A DNA stretch of 8,427 nucleotides from Lysobacteraceae bacterium (GTDB lineage: Bacteria > Pseudomonadota > Gammaproteobacteria > Xanthomonadales > Rhodanobacteraceae). The position numbers were made by a program, and so were the translations under genes. The stretch is from positions 1-8,427 of the forward strand of contig JAGWZT010000065.1 of NCBI GenBank assembly GCA_018971925.1, given 5' to 3'. The notes beneath the pieces were generated by a model, which was not told where the DNA came from, made no database searches, and saw only the letters and a program-made list of their open reading frames with translations. Of the stretch, positions 6,833 to 8,427 are shown one piece after another. Position 1 is the first letter of the stretch, and each line of letters starts with the position of its first letter.

Positions 6833-8265
6833 GAACCCTGATGCCCGGTGGCCGCAGCCGCAGCGGCGTCGAGGTGCGGCAACGGCGCACCTCCAAGGGC
6901 CTTGTACAAACCCACGAACGCCAGTCCGTGTTGCAACCGCGCCTGCACTTGCCCGAGCTTCACGCGGCCCAGGGCAAGCTCGGCAGCTACCAGATTCAAC
7001 TGGTCGGCCTCGTCACGGGCCTGAAGGTTCTCGTTCAACGCCAGGCTGCGTTGTGACGCCGCGACCGCGGCGTCGGCATGCTCGAGCCGCTGGTCCGCAG
7101 CGTGCAGGCTGGCCAGGCCGATCTCGACTTGGGCGGCGCCCGTCAAGACCGCCTTGCGATACCGGGCCAGCGCGGCCTGAAGCAGATCGGCGCGCGAATC
7201 GCGCTGCGCCCTGCGCTGACCCCAGTCGAACAACGGAATGTCGATGAACGGCCCGATTCCAAAAATCCCGTTGACTGTGCCCGCGCCCGTGCGCCCACGA
7301 CCCTGCACCCGTGTGGCGAAAGTCAGACCGCCACCGATCGACAAACGCGGGTAAAGGTCGGCTTCGGCAATGCCAAGCTCGCCCGCGGCCTTCAGGACCT
7401 GGGCCTCCGCGTAGCGGATCTCCGGGCGGGTACGCAGCAGATCGGCCGGCAGCGAAACAACATCGCCGCCTTCAAGCTGCGGCTGCAACACAGGCACGAA
7501 CCAGGCCGGATCCGGCTCACTTTTGCCCAGCAGCAATGCCAGCGCCTGTGCTGACCTGGCAATCGCCGTACGCGGATCGGCAAGCCGCGCCTCGGCCTCT
7601 TCGGCCTCGGTCAAAGCCTCCTCGACGTCGATCCGCGTGGCCAGTTGCAGGCGCTCTTGCCCTCGCACCAGCGTGAGTTTCCGCGCGGCCGTGCGCGCAG
7701 CCGCGCCGAGCAACACCTCCTCGCACTGCGCCGCACGCAATTCAAGGTATTCACGCACGACCTCTGCCACCAGCGACACCCTGGCCGATTGCAACTCGGC
7801 TGCGGCAGCGCCGGCGTCGGCTCCGGCGATTTGGCTGTTGGCGCCCGAGCGCCCGAACAGGCCGAGTTCCCAGGTGGCGTCGAACCCGGCCTGGAAATAA
7901 CTCGCGGTATTGGCCGCGTTCGATTGCTCGCCGGTCCGGAACGCCAACGAGGGTCTGGCCCCGGCCCTCCCGGTATCGTCGAGAGCGCGCGCCGCGCGCA
8001 GATTCCACACGGCTTGGGCGACGTCGGGATTGTCTGCCAACGCCACCTCGACCAGCGCGTTCAGGCGGGCGTCGCCAAAGCGCCGCCACCAGCCGGTCAG
8101 ATCGGGTTTTTCTCCAAGCGCGGATGCGTTGCGCCAGTGCCCCGGAAGGTCACCGGTCGGCAACTTCGGGACCTGCACGGCGACGCACGCCCCGAGCGCG
8201 AGCCCCAAAACCGCCGCTGTCAACGCACGCGAGAACCACCGGCAATGGTGTGCGAACCGAAGCAT
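6829..8265 (-). CDS. NodT/TolC-type outer-membrane efflux lipoprotein
   Basis: This protein (478 residues from ATG 8265) would be the outer-membrane channel of the exporter. The signal peptide ends L-G-A-C, a lipobox, as in NodT/OprM-type channel subunits. Family segments follow in order: W-W-R-R-F-G-D-A-R-L early in the mature chain, N-P-D-V-A-Q-A, then D-L-L-R-T-R-P-E-I-R and G-I-A-E-A-D-L-Y-P-R-L, then the late repeat of helical, Ala/Leu-rich segments. The frame also has a TTG at 8334 adding 23 residues (total 501). I prefer ATG 8265 because it gives a compact lipoprotein signal, but neither start has a strong Shine-Dalgarno site. It is the first full gene of the - strand operon and overlaps the permease by 4 nt. 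Efflux substrate is unknown. Confidence 0.9.
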   Translation of the reverse strand: MLRFAHHCRWFSRALTAAVLGLALGACVAVQVPKLPTGDLPGHWRNASALGEKPDLTGWWRRFGDARLNALVEVALADNPDVAQAVWNLRAARALDDTGRAGARPSLAFRTGEQSNAANTASYFQAGFDATWELGLFGRSGANSQIAGADAGAAAAELQSARVSLVAEVVREYLELRAAQCEEVLLGAAARTAARKLTLVRGQERLQLATRIDVEEALTEAEEAEARLADPRTAIARSAQALALLLGKSEPDPAWFVPVLQPQLEGGDVVSLPADLLRTRPEIRYAEAQVLKAAGELGIAEADLYPRLSIGGGLTFATRVQGRGRTGAGTVNGIFGIGPFIDIPLFDWGQRRAQRDSRADLLQAALARYRKAVLTGAAQVEIGLASLHAADQRLEHADAAVAASQRSLALNENLQARDEADQLNLVAAELALGRVKLGQVQARLQHGLAFVGLYKALGGAPLPHLDAAAAAATGHQGS

Positions 8266-8349
8266 ACGCTTGGGCAGTGTAACGGCAGCGCGCAACCGCG
8301 AACAGGCCGACTGATGCGTTGAAGAGAAGCGCAAACAAAAGGATACGCG

Positions 8350-8427
8350 TCAGGCACGCCGATCGCGGCGGCGCTCACGCCTGAAGTACCGCCCAAGCCA
8401 CAACACGAGCCGCCAACCTCGGGACAT
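8350..8427 (-). CDS. Possible C-terminal end of an unidentified gene (partial)
   Basis: On the - strand the frame entering at base 8427 runs 25 codons to TGA 8350-8352. It reads as a short hydrophobic stretch (W-R-L-V-L-W-L-G) followed by a strongly Arg-rich tail (R-R-E-R-R-R-D-R-R-A). Such a tail is a common end for a small membrane protein, but the piece is too short to recognise. The first codon in the window is ATG, so a 25-residue peptide or a chance frame cannot be excluded. If real, it lies 84 nt upstream of ATG 8265 and could be in the same operon. Confidence 0.3.
   Translation of the reverse strand: MSRGWRLVLWLGRYFRRERRRDRRA

Noticed and set aside
5825..6841. A 338-codon + strand frame opposite the permease
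   Set aside because: It is rich in His, Arg, Gln and Pro with no domain. The - strand shows a complete FtsX/DevC permease.
1..8427. tRNA or rRNA genes, CRISPR array, insertion sequence ends, attachment sites
   Set aside because: No repeat array, cloverleaf, transposase or long terminal inverted repeat was seen by eye. A covariance-model or repeat search was not possible here.

Overview
The window is GC-rich and gene-dense, and has the look of a proteobacterial chromosome. The hopanoid genes hpnI, hpnJ, hpnK and hpnL occur in this order in beta-proteobacteria such as Burkholderia and in some other Gram-negative bacteria. Two outer-membrane-type lipoprotein signals also point to a Gram-negative cell. 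A beta-proteobacterium is my best guess, but the sequence alone does not settle it.

Left half, + strand (1-4622): the distal part of a hopanoid side-chain operon. It holds the C-terminal end of an HpnI-like glycosyltransferase, complete hpnJ (radical SAM), hpnK (YdjC-type deacetylase) and hpnL (multi-pass membrane protein), then a ferritin-like diiron protein 7 nt after hpnL. hpnJ/hpnK and hpnK/hpnL overlap by 4 nt (GTGA and ATGA), so they are probably translationally coupled. In known hopanoid producers HpnI adds an N-acetylhexosamine to bacteriohopanetetrol, HpnK deacetylates it, and HpnJ contracts the ring to give the cyclitol ether. The function of HpnL is not established. The ferritin-like protein has a full set of four-helix diiron ligands and is the best candidate here for an undescribed hopanoid-related enzyme.

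Right half, - strand (4656-8427): a convergent operon for a tripartite DevBC/MacB-style ABC exporter, transcribed right to left. It encodes a NodT/TolC-type outer-membrane lipoprotein, an FtsX/DevC-type permease and an HlyD-type periplasmic adaptor with a lipobox. The ABC ATPase that should sit between permease and adaptor is missing. Only a scar of roughly 90 bp remains (about 5625-5711): an ATGA-overlapped start, followed in another frame by the H-loop and C-terminal end of an ABC ATPase. The exporter therefore seems to have lost its own motor by internal deletion, or to borrow an ATPase encoded elsewhere. The C-terminal codons of another - strand gene may enter at the right edge.

The most informative observations are the ATPase relic and the diiron protein in the hopanoid operon. 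I see no RNA genes, CRISPR arrays, insertion sequences or convincing intrinsic terminators.
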